45,671 nt of DNA from contig CALSCQ010002598.1 in assembly GCA_943704525.1 (NCBI GenBank), positions 1 to 45,671 of the forward strand. Direction: 5' to 3'. Shown here piece after piece: positions 44,355 to 45,671 of the stretch (positions are counted from its first letter, which is position 1; the number at the start of each line of letters is the position of its first letter). The position numbers and the translations under genes were made by a program. Source of the stretch: Pigoraptor vietnamica (lineage: Eukaryota > Opisthokonta > Filasterea). The notes below the pieces were generated by a model. That model saw only the letters and a program-made list of their open reading frames with translations, was not told where the DNA came from and ran no database searches.

Positions 44355-45671
44355 GACCCAGTATGGATGCGCTACGTGCGCGAACAAGACACGCGTGCGC
44401 AGAAGTGCTCACACCGTCATGAGGAGCACAACACAAGCAGGACAGGACAGGACAACGAAGGCATGCGTGCGATCAAACGGTAGCTGAGAGTGAAAGGCTT
44501 TTGCGTCGGTTGCACAACACGCGGGCGGCCCGATCGCGCCTAGCTTGCTAGTAAGGCCCCACGCGTTGGTCACGTGCCTCCGACTCTTGATGACCAAATC
44601 GGGAAATTCGCGGAACTTGCAGAAACCATTGCGTGCCAAGCATTCCTTTCACCAAAATTTCGCCATTGTTTCAAATAAAATTATGCGGGTGGAACCCTAT
44701 ACTAAATTTTAAATTGAAAAATTCCAAATAATTTGCCCGGATTTCCCACACGTACACATTAATGTGCTCGAGCGGTTACCGCGTCCCACCCGGACTCGCG
44801 GTCTGGCAAAGGGACCAATGGGACGCGCGCAATTTTGAAATAATTCACACTCCATACATTTTTCATAGTGCGCAGTGGTCGAAATAACGGCCCGCAGGTG
44901 ACTCCCCTTTGGAGTTGCTCCTCCCAGCTGACGCGTGTGTGCATGCGCCGCGGGTGAATCTGTCCCTGATTCCCCCGCGCCGTTTCCCCTCCCTTCTCTG
45001 CGCTTCGTTCCGTGGGTGTGCGTCACTGCCGCGAGTGGGACTCCGTTCCAGATCTGTCCGTGGCTTGTGCTGTGTTGGATGGCTGCGCTTGTGCGTGCTA
45101 GAAATGGCGCGAGGGGATGCATACGCTCTCGTCCTCTTTTCGCGTTCGCGGGCTCCGCTGGTGGGTGCCGTTTTGGGCTGCTCTCTCTTGCGTAGTTGTT
45201 CACATGGGCCTCGTTTTGTGCTCTGCTGTATGTGCTGCACGTTGTCTGTGAGTGTGTATGGTTAAGCGACCGACCGATGGTAATGCCAGCAGTTTTGTGT
45301 CCGTTTCGCTCTCCCGCCGAATTTTTTTCTTTTTCTTTTTTTTTTTTTGTCCCCTGTTCGTGCGCATGACGCGTTTAATCCGCGCATGACGCGATTCTAG
45401 TTTGGGCCGCGTGCTTCTCGTTGTTGTCGCCTTGCCTTGGGGCTGTGTTGCATCTCTCATGTTGGGCTTGCCGAGAGGCCTGTGAAATCGCTTGCCGTTG
45501 GCGAATGCCCTCCTCGTTTCCTCTCTCGCTCGCTCTCTCGCCCTCTCATTTCTCACGGGGTTGCGTGCGGTTGAACCGGCATTCTTGCACAAGTATTGCC
45601 CGCATTAGTCCCGATTGCATTCCCTCCCTCCTCTCTTCCCCCTCTCACCGTCACTGCCAGCAGCCCCCCCC
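44355..45671. other. Right-end region upstream of MOCS1 with no recognisable gene
   Basis: The left part should contain the MOCS1 promoter. An AT-rich island lies at about 44640-44760. Open stretches between 44900 and 45270 on both strands resemble no protein I know and have coding-unlike composition. GCGCATGACGCG occurs twice, at 45362-45373 and 45382-45393. The last 130 nt are strongly pyrimidine-rich and could be the 5' flank or leader of a gene beyond the window. Confidence 0.45.

Noticed and set aside
44760-44830. tRNA-like string CGAGCGGTTACC with nearby GC-rich segments
   Set aside because: No T-arm with GGTTCRANNCC and no matching acceptor stem could be found on either strand.
44909-45265. 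118-codon open frame near the right end
   Set aside because: There is no similarity to any family I know, it overlaps other equally open frames, and it has no convincing splice or start context.

Overview
The window is nuclear DNA of a eukaryote, almost certainly unicellular. It is GC-rich and compact, with about one gene per 3.5 kb. Most genes are split by spliceosomal introns that are themselves rich in GT/TG simple sequence. Every gene recognised is a typical eukaryotic one: VPS8, coronin, ANP32, an HLTF/Rad5 helicase, an RBPMS-like RNA-binding protein, mitochondrial glutamate dehydrogenase and MOCS1. The mix would fit an Amorphea-type protist, but I cannot name the lineage from sequence alone. 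I saw no prophage, transposase, reverse transcriptase, capsid gene, CRISPR array, rRNA or convincing tRNA.

Layout from left to right: (1) 207-2520 +, PWWP plus integrase-binding-domain chromatin protein of the HDGF/LEDGF type. (2) 2706-3983 -, single C2H2 zinc-finger protein. (3) 4602 to about 10544 -, VPS8 of the CORVET tethering complex. (4) 10639-15653 +, HLTF/Rad5-type HIRAN-SNF2-RING-helicase, divergent from VPS8. (5) 16050-17891 -, coronin. (6) 18690-21288 +, ANP32, divergent from coronin. (7) 21601-24222 -, VIT plus vWA protein (VWA5A-like), copy 1. (8) 24614-28532 +, HECT ubiquitin ligase, divergent from copy 1. (9) 28655-30611 -, RA-RhoGAP protein. (10) 31480-33237 +, two-RRM RBPMS-like protein. 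(11) 34515-38117 +, glutamate dehydrogenase. (12) 38421-40878 +, VIT plus vWA copy 2, with two frameshifts. (13) 41177-44354 -, MOCS1 (MoaA-like and MoaC-like parts).

Exon models were built by hand from splice signals, reading phase and family alignment from memory. For every multi-exon gene the summed exon lengths are a multiple of three. Donors are mostly GTGNGT rather than GTAAGT. The weakest points are the 5' ends of VPS8 and the HECT gene and the small exons of the ANP32 acidic tail.

The genes form no single pathway; they are mostly housekeeping and chromatin/ubiquitin functions. Four observations stand out. A recent inverted duplication of the VIT-vWA gene flanks a 14-kb block and shows mosaic similarity. 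Both VIT-vWA promoter regions carry CRE-like sites and GTAAC/GTTAC inverted motifs. MOCS1 has splice sites that would either end MOCS1A at its C-terminal Gly-Gly or fuse it in frame to MOCS1B, as in animals. Several introns contain tandem duplications, including a 31-bp minisatellite in glutamate dehydrogenase.
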